From contig CP136064.1 of NCBI GenBank assembly GCA_032622095.1, forward strand, positions 216,024,205 to 216,088,204: a DNA stretch of 64,000 nucleotides, written 5' to 3'. How positions within the stretch are numbered: position 1 is the first letter of the stretch; each line of letters opens with the position of its first letter. Positions 1 to 14,700 of the stretch are shown here, one piece after another. Origin of the DNA: Siphonodentalium dalli. Its lineage: Eukaryota > Mollusca > Scaphopoda > Gadilida > Siphonodentaliidae. The position numbers were made by a program, and so were the translations under genes. The notes under the pieces were generated by a model. It was given only the letters and a program-made list of their open reading frames with translations, had not been told where the DNA came from and made no database searches.

Positions 1-381
1 GATCGTCGCGGTGGTCCTGGGAAAATATGTTTTTTAATTGCCAGGGAAGATCACTCTATTACTAGTAGTATTACCAGCTAATGCAGTCACATGATTAAAA
101 CATGGCGGCCCCCGTGAACATATTAATGATTGTACGTAAACAAATGTATTTGAAGTGAATAGTAATGTATTCTGCTGACCATTTTGTCTTTATTGAATGA
201 AATTGGTTGATTGGGAAGATCTGATTTATCTAAGCCACTTTATTATGTATTATGCCATAATTAATGATATTTTAACTTGAAATTTAACTTGTTGTTTAAA
301 AAACAATTTGTAACTAACAAGTCAACAATTAGGCCTACATGTATGACATACGATACATGTGGTGTAATACATGAAGGTATC

Positions 382-382
<1 letters not shown>

Positions 383-422
<40 letters not shown>
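383..422. repeat. Poly-C tract, about 40 nt
   Basis: An uninterrupted run of C. It explains the proline-rich short open frame across it, which is not a gene. G-rich on the minus strand, so potentially quadruplex-forming; length may be unreliable in any assembly. Confidence 0.95.
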
Positions 423-423
<1 letters not shown>

Positions 424-520
424 CGGGATTCAGGGTGTTTTGAAGCCGTACGCAGGATTCATACCCCAAGTTGACTGGTATTCGGGTTGAAGCAAAACAT
501 CTTGGACACATGTTTGAATG

Positions 521-1249
521 GGGCCGTGACTACCCGCCCCTGAGACAACCCGCCCCCTTTCACTCAAGACAACCCGCCCCCTGACAACCCGCCCCCTAAA
601 ATCACTTAGCGGTAATTAGTGGCTAATTAGGACGTATGACGGGATTATGAGATATTTGTTTAAAGAAACATGCCAGGTTGTTCTTTATAGGTTTTTATTT
701 GATGTAACAACATGGACAACAAAAAACGGAATGAAGTATATAGGCTAATATGAACGTGAACGAAGATTAAAAACAAAATTTAATAAGTTTAACAAACGAA
801 CAATGATTAATTTGGGGCTGCTGCTGGATGTCTGCCAGTGCATTGTGCTGGTCTCTTCTTTCTTCTCGCACCTCCAAATCGCAGTGAATGCAAGGAAACA
901 TGCTTGCAGAATGAAGATAACCCACACTCAAGAGATAATATACCCAGTTCCGTCAGCATCATTCAAAGGCTGTTTGTATACTCACCTCCAATCAAACATA
1001 TAACACAGACACAATATACATGTAGAAATATGGAGATTTGTAAAGAGGATTAATTGGACAACAAGCAAAATGCTTTGACATAATTAATGAATAAACACAT
1101 GTTTTGTTGGTCAAAATCTTTAATAATATATCATCAAAGAACATAATCACTATTAACAATTTCCGGACAACCCATCCTTATTTATCGGGACAACCCGCCC
1201 TGAAAATAGCAGAGGGGCGGGTTGTCTTGGGGCATGTAGTCCCGTTCCG
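521..1249. mobile_element. Non-autonomous DNA transposon with 8-bp target duplication
   Basis: TTTGAATG occurs directly on each side (513-520 and 1250-1257). The ends are inverted and imperfect (left GACTACCCGCCCC, right GGGGCATGTAGTC). Inside both ends, ACAACCCGCCCC is repeated several times in inverted orientation. The interior (600-1140) is AT-rich with only short open frames and no transposase. An 8-bp duplication fits hAT, P or Sola1 type; the superfamily is inference. Confidence 0.7.
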
Positions 1250-1257
1250 TTTGAATG

Positions 1258-2640
1258 ATGGCGCAAAATAATATTTTGTGCTGATACTAGTCGATCTGTA
1301 CGAATGAGTGGTTATAATAGCTTATTGGGCATATTTTACCACCATGCCATCATAAAGTATCATTAATCGTATCATAATGGCCTCATAATGCCCATAACAT
1401 GATATTTTGTTGCGAACAGGTGGGTACTGGTTTGTTTATCCACTTAACCAGTTATTTCAAACCATACTTTATCATGTTGCAATGTTTACATTAAACAATG
1501 CCTCCAACATTAATTGAGATATAGTTGAAAATAGTTTGGCTCATGAACTTCGTGAAGGTTGACACTCATATTTTGTCCATTTTCTAAGAATTAATTGAAA
1601 AAAAATAAAATATCAGCTCTCATATCGATACACCAATGGCTGACAATGAAACCTATATACAGTTTTGCTGCAGGTTAGGTAGTATTTTGCGTGAATAGCT
1701 CCATAATGTTGAACAAAAATAGCTTTTTTAAAATTTTGGTAGGGGGTATAGTTTGGTTATCAAGAAATATTTCCACGTATTTGACACAAAAGTCTAATTT
1801 TTTTTATCAAAATGTATTCAATAGTGTCTGATAATAGAAATAACACACAGAAATACCAAAAGTTTTTATAGTATATTGTCAACATACTTGAAAAAAAGAA
1901 GAAAAAAAAATCATCTTTTTGATGGGGGTATACTTGGATTTTGATCAAAATTTTCTATTTTTATGAAGGAAAAGTTCCTATTTCTGCATTGATTATGTAG
2001 ATTGATCGTTCCCGATGAGAACAACATATAGGTTTCCCATAAGAATTCGAAAACTTGGCCGTTATGTTGTCACAGCTGTGTTGTCAGAATTTTGCCATTC
2101 CTCAAAAAACTGCGAATTGTCGACCCCCTGACCCCAGTCCAATTATTTGAAAAAAATGTCATTTTTTTCAAACACTGCCATTACTACTGACTTTGTTTCA
2201 TATTCGTAACACCCTAAAGCTGCTGTAACTGCATCTGAATATCTGGAAAAGGGTTTTGAAAAAAATCGTTGCCTATTGCTATTCATAACTTCATAAGTCA
2301 TAACTTTTGCTCCAGAGATTTTGCATGGAAATCCCCATTCAAAATTATTCACTTTACCTCCTCGTACTCAACTAGTAGTAGTACTAGTTTTTGATGAATA
2401 AAACACTAATGCAGACCGTGTATTCCTTGAAACTAAAGCAAAAATAGATGGCAAACTCCTCAAAATTTATTCAATAAAATATTACCTAAATTATTTTTGG
2501 CCACAGTTACGGAAATAATGTAAAGTGAAAATTAAGTTTATTGTGTTTAATATCAAATATTTTATTTATTATGATTTGATATATTTCATAATTATTTAAA
2601 CATAACACTATGCTTTGGTCTTTAGCTAATATAATCGTAT
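1258..2640. other. Intergenic, no gene seen
   Basis: AT-rich DNA upstream of MPI with homopolymer runs. A short segment near 2290-2360 resembles one near 49430-49495 (shared TTTGCATGGAAAT and CCATTCAAAATT-like words), so part of it is an old dispersed repeat. No open frame of convincing length. Confidence 0.5.
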
Positions 2641-2681
2641 ATACGAAAATGCGAATCGAATGGCTCATCAAACTTTCCAAA

Positions 2682-2700
2682 ATGGCCGCAAATGGAAAAG
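2682..2700 (+). CDS. MPI: MPI coding exon 1
   Basis: Nineteen coding bases (M-A-A-N-G-K plus one base), followed by a GTGAGA donor. The split codon G|TG gives Val7 with exon 2, the same intron position I recall for human MPI after the MAAPR segment. An in-frame ATG lies 33 bases upstream at 2649 with no stop between; the ATG at 2682 is preferred because its product matches the family N-terminus. Confidence 0.85.
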
Positions 2701-5700
2701 GTGAGAAATGTCACACCGACAAAAACAACGAAATATTGAGTGAATTCCTAAGATAACATGAATTAAGCTTGATTTCCATTTCATTCATATATTGTTTATA
2801 GTTTGGTGTTACATAGACTCTCTACTACGATAAATAATGGATTTAAATAAGATATTTTTTATTTTTCCTATGTCAAGTTATGAACAACATCTACTTTCGA
2901 TATCATTTTAAAATTAATGTACCGCCCGGTATGGGTACAAACTGCATGCCCTGCGTGATTGAGTATATTCGGCCCAATGCCAGGGATAGCACAGGAAAGG
3001 CTCATAGAAATGCCTTATTTCCACTGTGAGTCTGATGACTCAAATTTGTTCAGTTATAAATTTGCCATTTTATTTTTAGTAATTTTTTTTTTAATAGTTA
3101 TGCGGGACAGCCATTAATATCGCTGAATAGGTCATTGTCGCATGGTTTCTGGCACAAACACACCCAGGATCTCTTAAACTGTCAAAAAGACACCCAGGAT
3201 CTCTTAAACTGTCAAAAAGATACCCAGGATCTCAAAGTCTCACCAAACAACGGGAATTTTGTTTAGTCGTCTGCTATTAATATTGGTCTAACTATCAAGG
3301 ATGCGGACTCAAAGCCGAATTAAATTTTGTTGATATTTCACTCCGATCACAAACAAATAATTATCATAATATTAATAGCAGACGACTAAACAAAATTCCC
3401 GTTGTTTGGCGAGACTTTGAGATCCTGGGTGTCTTTTTGACAGTTTGAGAGATCCTGGGTGTCTTTTTGCCAGAATCCATGCGACAATGACCTATTCAGC
3501 ATTAATATCGGCTTCCGATCCGACGGTGTGTCTAGCACAGTGTCATCCCTGTAAATGACACCATAAAGGAGCGGAGGTACGAAATTTGCACAGTATGTCA
3601 CTATGTGTTTTTAAAATTTTGTCTGAGATTCTTTTGCTTCTGAAATCATTCTCAGAGCACTGATCATGGCATCGATGGTTGATTCGTGATGCCCATGGTA
3701 CTGGGGATGCAGATGGCGACACAATGTCCGACTGATACTATGTCGGATTCGAACCCTCGACCGTGTCAAAGATTTAGCTCAGAGGTCGGCCCACAAACCA
3801 ACTTAGCTATCCACTCCTCAAATGCTTTCTCCATTCACTTGCCCCTGGGGGGTGGAACTAAAATACCAATATATAGACTACTAGTATACCAGTGACAAGG
3901 TTCAAAAGATAAATTTTGGCTATTATTGTTAATATGGCATATTCAGTTCCGTTTGTCTTATTAAAAGTAACTTTTTCTTTTTCTTTTATTTTTCAGTGTT
4001 TGTTTTGAAATGTGCTGTACAAAAATATGCATGGGGCCGAGTTGGATGTAACAGTGAAGTTGCAAACTTGTCAGAAAATTCTAATCCAGAATTTGAGCTC
4101 AAAGAGGGAACTCCTTATGCTGAGGTAACACCATTATTCTTCGTATTAGGAAGCATTGAATTAAATGCCTGGCCACATTAGAATAATTGTATATGTTCAC
4201 CTCTCATACAAATTTTGTTATGTGGGTAAAAGCCAAATTACTCTAGGGGATTCAAATTATTATAATGATTTGGTGCGAAATAATAGTACGTGGTGGACCT
4301 GTTCTACCAAACTCAATAAGAGTACATGGCAACTTCCAGCATGAAAACAACTCATTTATGTTATGCTGTCAATCATATACATGTACATTTCGCCAATTCT
4401 CTCAAATCTCAAAATTTATCGTATATAGCTGGAGCATGGAGTTTGGTAGCTCAAAAATTAGAGTGTTGGACACGTAATCATTGTAAACAGAGCGACATGA
4501 GTTCGATGCTCATCAGTCAATTGCTGAGTTCCACAACAGTGGCCAGGTTTCAAGTTAGCATTGTTTGACTGTAGAGTTCTACGCTGTTCAAATATTGTGC
4601 CTAGTTGTGACCCTTGATCAAGGTCACTTGTACTGTGACAGTTTTGTCATACCCAGATGTGCATGCGACCATCCATCAACAATTTCCTTTGGCACATCCT
4701 ACTAATACAGGCCACATCGCTTAACAGATCTTCACCAAACTTTATATGGATCCTCGGGGTGAACTCTGGATGGGAGCTTTTTTCCTAATGCTGTTGCTAT
4801 TGAATTTGAAAGATTTTCAATGAAAAACATGGCTGCCTCCAGCCATCTTGTATTTTATTCTTTGCATGACTAAATCCTTTGCTATGCCCTAAAACTAACA
4901 TTTTCAATCCAATTCATCCCAAACTTCATAGGGATCTTTGGGGTGACCTTTTGATGAGAGATATCAAATTAAAAAAAAATTCTATCAAAAACATAGCTGT
5001 TGGCAGCCATCTTGGATTTCACTCTTTGCATGAAAACATTCTTTGGCATGCCCAACAAACAACATTTTTTATATGAACATCACAAACTTCATATGAATCT
5101 TCGGGGTAACATATAGATGGGCACTTTAAAAATGTTCATAATTTCATTGAAAAACATGGCTGTCAGTTGTCATCTTGTATTTCAAATTTAAATCCATTGG
5201 AATACCCTGCAGCCCACATTTATTGGAGAATTGTTTTGAAAATGTATAGGCATGTTTAGGATCACCTATAGATGGGAGCTATCAAACTTGAATGATTCTA
5301 GATTAAAAAATGGCTCTGAAAGCCATCTTGGATTTTGCTCTTTGGATGACTAAATCCTTTGTCACACCCTATAATCATCATTTCCCATCCAATTTATCAA
5401 AACTTCAAATGGCTCTTTGTGTTGACCTCTATATTACTTAATCATTTTAAACTTATCGCATTACTTATCACTCCATTTACTGTAATGTATGTTATTATCA
5501 CCTCTCCAAGTTGAACTACAGTGTCATTGACACTTTCATTAGAAAAGATTCATAACATGTTTGCACTCTCTTTGCATGATATAGGTATAGGTTATGGCTC
5601 TGACATTTATGATATGCCTGCAGGTAATTTTCAAATAAACATACAGATCTAAGTAACCACCATACAGGGTTACAAAAATTCCAAATTTAATAAGCATACA

Positions 5701-8700
5701 TACAGGCAGTTTGTTTTGATATAACTTGATACTCTTATTTTGAACTCTGTTTTCACAATCAATGTCATATGTTCATTATTATCCATTGATGTATATGTCA
5801 CCAAAACATTTCATCTAGAATAATTCAACCATGACACACACATAATAGCACGTACACACATATAATTGAGTTGGTGGATAAATTTAAATCTATAAGAAAA
5901 AAAATCTACAATAAACACTGAGACAGCAAGGCCTACTGTACAAAGAGCTTAGCATAAAGTATGGAACCGGCACGTCATTGTTTCATAAAATTTCAAAAGG
6001 GTCAGTCAAGCAGTTCAGTTTTGAGAGGATTTACTGCAATTATGAAGAAGATAGTACACCATAATGTCACCATTAGAGGCAAATTATTAACTTTCATCAG
6101 TTCCAACCGAATCTGGCCTCTTTTGGATGTTATTTACATCCCTCATGATGAAATCAATCCCAAATATATTTTATAGAGAGGATTAACTGTATTCTCTTTA
6201 TCTCCTGTTGCCTTTTTCTCTGTGTGCTGTTCTCTTTGACACATGCGTAACATTTACGGTATATTGGTTGTCATCAGTCTTATTAACCCTTTCTCTCTTT
6301 CTATACTTATGGATTTTCCCACTTAGTCATAACAGTATACATTGGAATGGTCTATTATTCATTTGGAGGAATGTTCAGGAAAAATGAGCAGACAACAGCC
6401 ATAAAAATAACACGACCATAGGTGGTTTGTTGAACGTATTATCTGATTGGAGGTGTTCATGAAAAATGAGCAGATGACTGACATACGAAAATAATACGAC
6501 CATACATGTAGGTCGTTTGATGAACATATTATCTGAGTATCTCATGAATGAACATTTAGTAAATGGTTAATAATGATATATTTGTGTTGAGTTAATATGT
6601 GTCGAAGATACATGTAGAGTGATATGTCTCCGTTAATAGATGCACCCTTCAGAATTGAATGAGCATTATTTTGTTCAAAGAAAGTTTTGAGACATAAGGT
6701 TAGTACTGTACCACATTCAGCAATCGAATAAACATCAAATATTTATTCAGATTCATGTTTACCTGTATTTTTTTGATCTGTATTTAGACAAGTAGCTTTT
6801 TACTTTGTTACTCTTGCAGTTATGGATGGGAACGCACCCAAATGGACCATCAAAGCTATCCATTTCCGGAGAAGATGACATGTTTCTTGCTGATTGGATA
6901 AAATCACACCCAGAACACTTAGGGACAAAAATTACATCACAATTTCCTGTATCGCTTCCATATCTGTTCAAAGTTCTGTCAGTAAATACATCCCTGTCCA
7001 TCCAAGCACATCCAAATAAGGTAGGAAAATTACTTATATCATGATTTTCAACTTTTTATTGATCTCATCTCACATGCTACTTTATATATAGTAGTTTATA
7101 TTAGCATCCAATTCACTTTATGGTATTTAATTTTTTTTTATAAATGTAATGTGTTTAACTAGGTTAATTACACTAATGAGGAAGAATATCAATCTATCTT
7201 ATACCACAGGAGTGCTTATACCTATTTACAATTACATTGACAAACAAGCCATTTAAAAGGAATTGTTTGATATTTTCAGTATCAGTTTTGAATTTTTTGA
7301 TCATTGCAGCAACATGCAGAACAGTTACACAGTGACAGACCAGATATATATAAAGATCCAAATCACAAACCTGAAATGTGTCTTGCATTGACACCTTTCA
7401 TGGGAATGTGTGGCTTTCGAGCGGTCACAGAAATCAGCTCTTTCCTCAGAGGTAAAAAATTATACAATAAAATCGCATCTAAGATTTCTCTTGTAATATA
7501 TATCTTACTTTATTGTGTTGCATACAGTAATGCCCTAAATAATCGACTCCTTAACCACAGCAAAGTTGTGGACAATTTTTCAGGATTTAGTCGGAAATAT
7601 GGCTTGTTGCCATTCATCGGAAAGCTCTCACTGAGAGCTTTCCTGCCATATTTCCGACTAAATCCTGAAAAATTACCCATAATTCTTCTGTGGTTAATGA
7701 GGTATATTATTTAGGGCATTACTGTATGTTCTGCTATATATTCTGTAAATATTTCATATCTTGATGATAACAAAAAAACTGATGCCAAAAGGATGTCAGG
7801 TGCAGCCATTGAAACAACCTCTTGTTTATGCAGTTTAGTACAATTTTCATGATGCCAATGTAGGTGTTCTTTTTATGGAATTTAGTATAATTTAGATCTT
7901 TTTGCTTTATGCATGTTCATTGACATCCATAACTCAATTGCTGTAATAATAGTGAATAAAATTTCAAAATTTGCTTTGCTGCTGACTGAGATTATTTAGT
8001 CTGCAAATTTCAAAATTTATTTACTTCAAATTATTATCGACTTTTCATGCACACTTTATATTAAACATGTTTTCTTTAAATACAATTTGCATAACATTTT
8101 GTGATACATGTATAATCAAATACTGAGGCAGTTTTGCCATTTAACAATCATGAGTTTTATTTTGGATGTATTTTTTTCTCCAGGTATCCCAGAATTCAAG
8201 GCAGTGGTTGGTTCAGAAAACGCTGATCAGCTGATTGATGCAGCCAAAACCGATGATACTGAACTACAGAAGAGCTCTCTAAAGTCCTGCTTCAGTTCAA
8301 TGATGGCTCAGGATAAGGACACTGTGGCAGCCCAGCTAAATCAACTTGTTAACAGGGTCACAGCACTAGGTAGGCTGTATAATATACATATATGATCCTG
8401 GCATATACAATTCTAATTGGTGTGTTGGAAGTTTTAATGTTAATAACATGATGAAATTAGCTGGTTTAAAGGTTTGTATTGTTTTCAAACCTAATATGTT
8501 CATAATTCTAGTTTAATCTTTGAGTCATATTGGCTGAAGAAGAGTCTCCAAATTGGCGATTCCTTTCATTTCATGGGCTACACTAGACTCAGTAATGGCA
8601 TAGCATTATGGGAATGGAATGATGTGCCCTGGGCTACACTCGCTACAACTACCCAGGAGGTGCTTCACATAATGTGATGTTATATTGCATGAATGCCGTT

Positions 8701-11700
8701 CGTCGGTGGATAAAAGACAATAAATGATCTATGTTATGGATAAAATTAATTTAATTTTTGAACATTTGTGAAGATTGTATGATATGTGATTCAGAAATGT
8801 ATAATTCAATTTAAAGAAAGTTAAAATTATGTATTAAATTGTACTAAATTTAGGTATTTTTGCTTATTATGAAAAAGGCAAGAATGAATATCAATAATTT
8901 TCACACATTGGTCTATATCATGACTTACATCCACACACTCAGATTGGGTTTCATCCAATTTCAATATCTAAAATGCACCATCTGTCCATCCGTTCGCTTT
9001 TTGTTTCTGGATGATAACTTCCACCTGCTAGTTTTCGCCAGACCTGCAGTCCTTTTTGTTGGAAATTGCACTTAATTTTTGTTTCCGGATGATAACTTTA
9101 GTAAGTCTGAATTGAATGGAATGAAATTTGGTATGTGGCTTTATTAGCCCAAAATACAGGTCAAGTTCAGGTTCCGCCCGCCATTTTTCACCTGAGTTAT
9201 GGCCCATTGTTGAATTACCACAGGCATATTTTGCCACTACCTATTTATATTCTTGTATTTAGATTACCACGGTCAGGTAAAACTCATTTCTGCCCTGGGT
9301 AAATTGCCCATTCCAGCCCTGCATAATGAAAGGAATTGCCTGAATGTGGTACAAATTTATCACCTAATGTTTACCTGGGTATCGTGCAATGTCAAATTTA
9401 AAAGTTGCCCTGAAAAATAGCTTGGATGCAGAAAACAAATATACACATGCAGCCTTGATTAGTAGAACAATTGGGTTCTCTATGGGTTCCAGAATACGTT
9501 ATCAATGAGATAACACCAAAAAGTCAATAAGAAGATTGGAAACAATTTCTTGTGCATCAGAGCATGATCAAATCTGAAATTAAGGCACAATATACTCTTG
9601 GACGTGGACTCGATTACAAAACAGCACTAAAGAAAGTCCATTATAATTCACAAAGTACATTTTTCAGCAGATTATCAACAAAATTGGTATATATGCGAGG
9701 CTCCCTATGGCCTTTGGGGGAAGGACCAAATAAACTTACATTTATTCATACATTTCACTGGCGCCAACCTTCCAGTAGACCACAGGCATTGTGCGTATGG
9801 GCATCTGGTCTACTTTCGTACCGCTCACGGCAATATATATGTTGTCTAAAAAATAATTACTGTAATTGATCAGTCCCAACGGAACAACAGGATGCGAACA
9901 TATTCCTCACAACATTCAGGTGTCTGATAAATTTCTGTTTCATTGTTATTCAAATCTATTCTATCCTTATTACTCATTTCTTTGTCTCCTCTTTCATTAT
10001 AGAAGTAGATGAGAAGAGTACTTCAGATTACTGTTGGAACGTGTTGCAAAAGTTGAACAGAGAATTTCCCGGTGATGTTGGCTGCTTTTCGATTTATTTC
10101 CTGAATATTGTGACACTACAGCCAGGAGAAGCAATGTTTCTTCAAGCCAACCTACCACATGCGTATCTATCTGGAGGTAAGATTATTGTACATAGTTATC
10201 ACATATTGAACAAGCTTTTAACTTGGGTACCACCCCTTCCTTGCACAGGTTAAATTTGGATTAACGTGTGACTGCAGTGCAAGCCTTGAAATAGTGTGTC
10301 TGTCATTTGCAGATTGAGGTCCCCAGATGGTGAATTTAGTGACGCTGTCACACATGGTGGGCTACCATCACCAAATTTACCCTCTGTGAACCTCATTTGG
10401 CTGAGGCCTCAACTGCTATGGGAGACCTAGGATCAGATTCAAGTTCCCCAGTTTAAGTTGATGATGTTCACCCATTAGTCACCTCAGTTATGCATTTTAT
10501 CTTCGCCAAAATAGGGGATGTAGAAACTGAACAGAAGAAAAAAAAATCAATGTTAATTTGAGACTATAGATACTTCCCAGAATATGAGGTCTAAGCAGAA
10601 TGAGGTCCCCAGAGGTTGAATTTAGTGATGCTATATATTAGTGCAATTGTATGGAAATGACTCAAAACTATTTATCTCTTACAGACTGCATGGAGTGTAT
10701 GGCTTGTTCAGATAACGTTGTCAGGGCTGGACTCACTCCGAAATTTATTGATATCAATACTCTCATAGACATGCTGGATTATCGTAGTCTGTCTCCACAA
10801 GAAGTTCGATTTCAAGGGAAGAAGACGGATGGTAAAGTTACGATAACACAGTTCAACCCTCCAGTTCCTGATTTCTGTGTCACACGATATGAGGTAATTA
10901 TTTAGCATTATCCAATTGAGGAATATCTTTCTTCAACACTTATAATAAGTAAGTTCCCACCTGCTATTTTTTAATATCTTCAGAGTTTGGGAAGATAATC
11001 TTTCATATGTGAATGCTCTACAGGGTTCCTTCAGGGCACTGAATGCCCAGAATATCCTTGAATTTGACAAGAGACCATTGTGGCCTGGAAAGTGTTTGAA
11101 ACTACTTGGGGTCATTAAATAACCTTGAATTTCGGTGGTATTCTCACTGTCTTAGACTGTAATTGATTCTGTTCGCATCTCATCATAATGAATTAATTTA
11201 ATCTCGAACAAAAAGAAGAATTTCAATTTTAAATTGAGTGCTTTCAAGAAGAGGCCTTGAATATTATTACTTCTGACCTGTAGGAACCTTGAATATTATT
11301 ACTTCTGACCTGTTGGAACTTTGAATTGTATTACTTCTGACCTGTATGAACCTTGAATATTCTTATTTCTGACCTGTAGGAACCTTGAATTGTATTACTT
11401 CTGACCTGTAGGAACCTTGAATATTATTATTTCTGACCTGTAGGAACCTTGAATATTATTACTTCTGACATGTAGGAACCTTGAATATTATTACTTCTGA
11501 CCTGTAGTAACCTTGAATTTTGTATTACTTCTGATCTGTTGGAATCTTGAATATTATTATTTCTGACCTGTAGTAACCTTGAATTGTATTACTTCTGACC
11601 TGTTGGAATCTTGAATTGTATTACTTCTGACCTGTTGGAATCTTGAATTCTATTACTTCTGACCTGTAGGAACCTTGAATTGTATTACTTCTGACACCTG

Positions 11701-14700
11701 TAGGAACTTTGAATATTATTATTTCTGACCTGTAGTAACCTTGAATTGTATTACTTCTGACCTGTTGGAATCTTGAATTGTATTACTTCTGACCTGTAGT
11801 AACCTTGAATTGTATTACTTCTGACCTGTAGGAACCTTGAATTGTATTACTTCTGACACCTGTAGGAACTTTGAATATTATTATTTCTGACCTGTAGTAA
11901 CCTTGAATTGTATTACTTCTGACCTTTTGGAATCTTGAATATTATTACTTCTGACCTGTAAGAATCTTGAATATTATTACTTCTGACCTGTTGGAACCTT
12001 GCTTTATAACATAGGACCCTACGAATATTGGATACACGTTTTGTTATTAGAATAACCTAGATATTCAATTTGTAATCGTTTTGACTTTTAAACAACAAAT
12101 AGTTATTTTGAATTGTCAACACGAAAGTGATGTAGTATGTCGGTAATTTAGCCACTCAACTGATGTGAAATCAAAATAGTAGATAATGGGTATTTTTTTC
12201 TTGAAAGCTGCTGTCCAAATAATATCCTCGGTTCATTCACTAATCAGTGAAACAGCCGCAATAGTTTAGTTATAGCAACAGAGACAGGAATATGTACCCG
12301 GTAGTAAAGGCCTATCTCATATATTGTGGGTGCCAAGACTATGAAATATTTGATCTGATTTCAAATTTATGAACGGGTATTTGATTCGAAATTCAATTCA
12401 AGTGCAAAAGTTGTATTCGCAGGGCCCTATTAGAATGCAAAGTATTAAATTGTGGAAACGTAATCTTTGAATTGAATGGGGGGGGGGGGGGGGGGGGGGT
12501 TACTGTATCAAATACATTACACCAAAGCCTAGTGAAAACACTTCTTTTATATATATAACATACAACCGTCTTATTGTGAATGTCATATTTATTGGTTAAT
12601 TTGTAGCCTTTTTCCTTGCTTATTAGCTGTAGTCTTGCAGGCTTTTTCTTGATACTTTTATTACCAACAAAATATGTCCAAATTTTTGTTTATTTATTTA
12701 GTTTAGCATATAAGTTTGGTTTCTTAACCCTACCATGACGGAGCTTCCTGAAATTTGTGAAAACCATGTGCCAATGCATTCTCTTATATATGCGAGTCTG
12801 ACTTGCATATATAAGAGAATACATTGGCCTAACAATATTTTCCTTGACCTTCTAAGCCAGTGTATCTCTTATATATGCGAGGCTCTCTTTGGTAGACTCG
12901 CATATATATAAGAGAATGCACTGAAACAAGATCTTCAAGATCTTTAATGCTACACCAGTGTAGCTCCCGTCAATGAAAGGGTTAACATTTTGCTGTAAAA
13001 TTTTGCTACACTTCAAAATTAACAATAATGTTAAGACAAAGTCTGCCATTCTTTTCATATTTGCTATTTTTTGTTTAGACCATGTAAAGTCCCATTTCTC
13101 AGGCCAAAATGTTTTTAAAAGCATGCACGTGCGGTTTCTAATTTAATTACACAGCAGCGAAGCATTCCACCTCTGTATTGGCCTGCTCTGGGTTTAATTT
13201 CAGTGGCCATTATTTCCCAAACAGATATTCATAAAAAGTTGATAGCTTCCATTTGATTTATTTCATTGACACATTTTTTTACTGAGATTTCAGACACAAT
13301 ACATCACGTGTTTAACACATGTTTGAACATAGTTACCAATTACAGTTTATATCGGGGTTGGGGGGAGTGTCTGTTCAATTTCACTTCCACACATGTTTGT
13401 ATAAAAACGTACCGTTATTATTTCATACAGATTATGAATTTTCCCAACAGATAGAACGTGAATAAAAAGGTTGCACTTGCAGGGTTTAGGGAGCATGCCT
13501 GCAGGCCTGAGAAATGGGAATTTGACTTTGCATGGCCTACTAGATTCTTTAACTCTTCCATGACTGGAGCTTCCTGAAATTTTGCGAAAACCCCTGTGCC
13601 AATGTATTCTCTTACCAGTATATATGCGAGTCTCCCATAAGGAGCCTCATATTCTCTTATATGTGCGAGTCTCCCATAAGAAGCCTCACATATTTAAGAG
13701 AATACATTGGCCTAACAATATTTACCTTGACCTTGTAAGCCAGTGCATTATTTTATATATGCGAGGGTCCCAATTGGAGACTCGCATATATAAGAGAATG
13801 CACTGGCACAGGATCTTTATTGCTAAACCAGCTCACCTCCCGTCATGAAAGGGCTAATCAGTTTATAGATGCTTTGTTTTGTTTATAGATGCTTTATTTT
13901 GTTTATAGACGCTTTATTTTGTTTGTAGTTGCTATATTTTGTTTGTAGATATTTTTTGTTTTGTAGTGAATTAGAGTTTTATTTCTATCTATATAGCCTT
14001 CAATCTGTGAAGTTGTGACTTAGTTAGGTAAGGTTTGTGCATCAGGTGAACCCTAATAATACTTGTAATACTGATGTGAACTTAGATTTGTAGTTTTAAT
14101 ACTTCCTTGTGATATTGACTTATAATCAACTGTAAAATTTCAAAGAATTATTAAAATGAAGTCTGTCTGGAAGCACATTACATTTTTACTAGACAGGTCA
14201 GTGCTGGTTATATATCAAGTAACTGGTATTTTACACATCCGTAGTATTAGTGTTACTTTAAATACAACATTACAGAAAATAGCTTATTGAAGTGGGATGA
14301 TCTCATTCTTATCGTTATGTCTAATAGAAACAAATCATATGGCTTAATATGATTCTGATACAGATACTTCGTTCAGTGTGCAAATGTTTTCCTGTAGAAA
14401 ATTTCAAAATATATGATAAATTAATCATTTAATCAGGCCTAAAAAAATAGTGATGTTTTCGGTAAACTGCCCGCCCCAAGTCTAGACCTCCGCCCTGCAT
14501 TATTTACATGGGAAGTCAATGTTTTAAGATGGCGGTGCCCTTGTGTGTACAGATCCTGTCAACCAGCGGTTGATGTCATGAGCGTTTGTTATTATAAATA
14601 CTACCAAGGCTTGCTTATCCCATCCAATACTCACAGTATTGTCCTGCTCATTGTGTCCTGTTATATCATTTGTGGTGACAGGGGCAAATATTCAGAATGA

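Noticed and set aside
7452-7714. Open frame continuing past MPI exon 4
   Set aside because: It reads through a good GTAAAA donor into the palindromic MITE; exon 5 joins in phase and matches the family.
9552-9869. 105-codon frame with [20 protein letters not shown]
   Set aside because: The first 40 residues look protein-like, perhaps a retroelement remnant, but the rest runs into repeat sequence in MPI intron 5 and I can name no family.
11255-12000. CRISPR-like array
   Set aside because: Units are contiguous 32-bp tandem copies without unique spacers, in an animal intron: a minisatellite.
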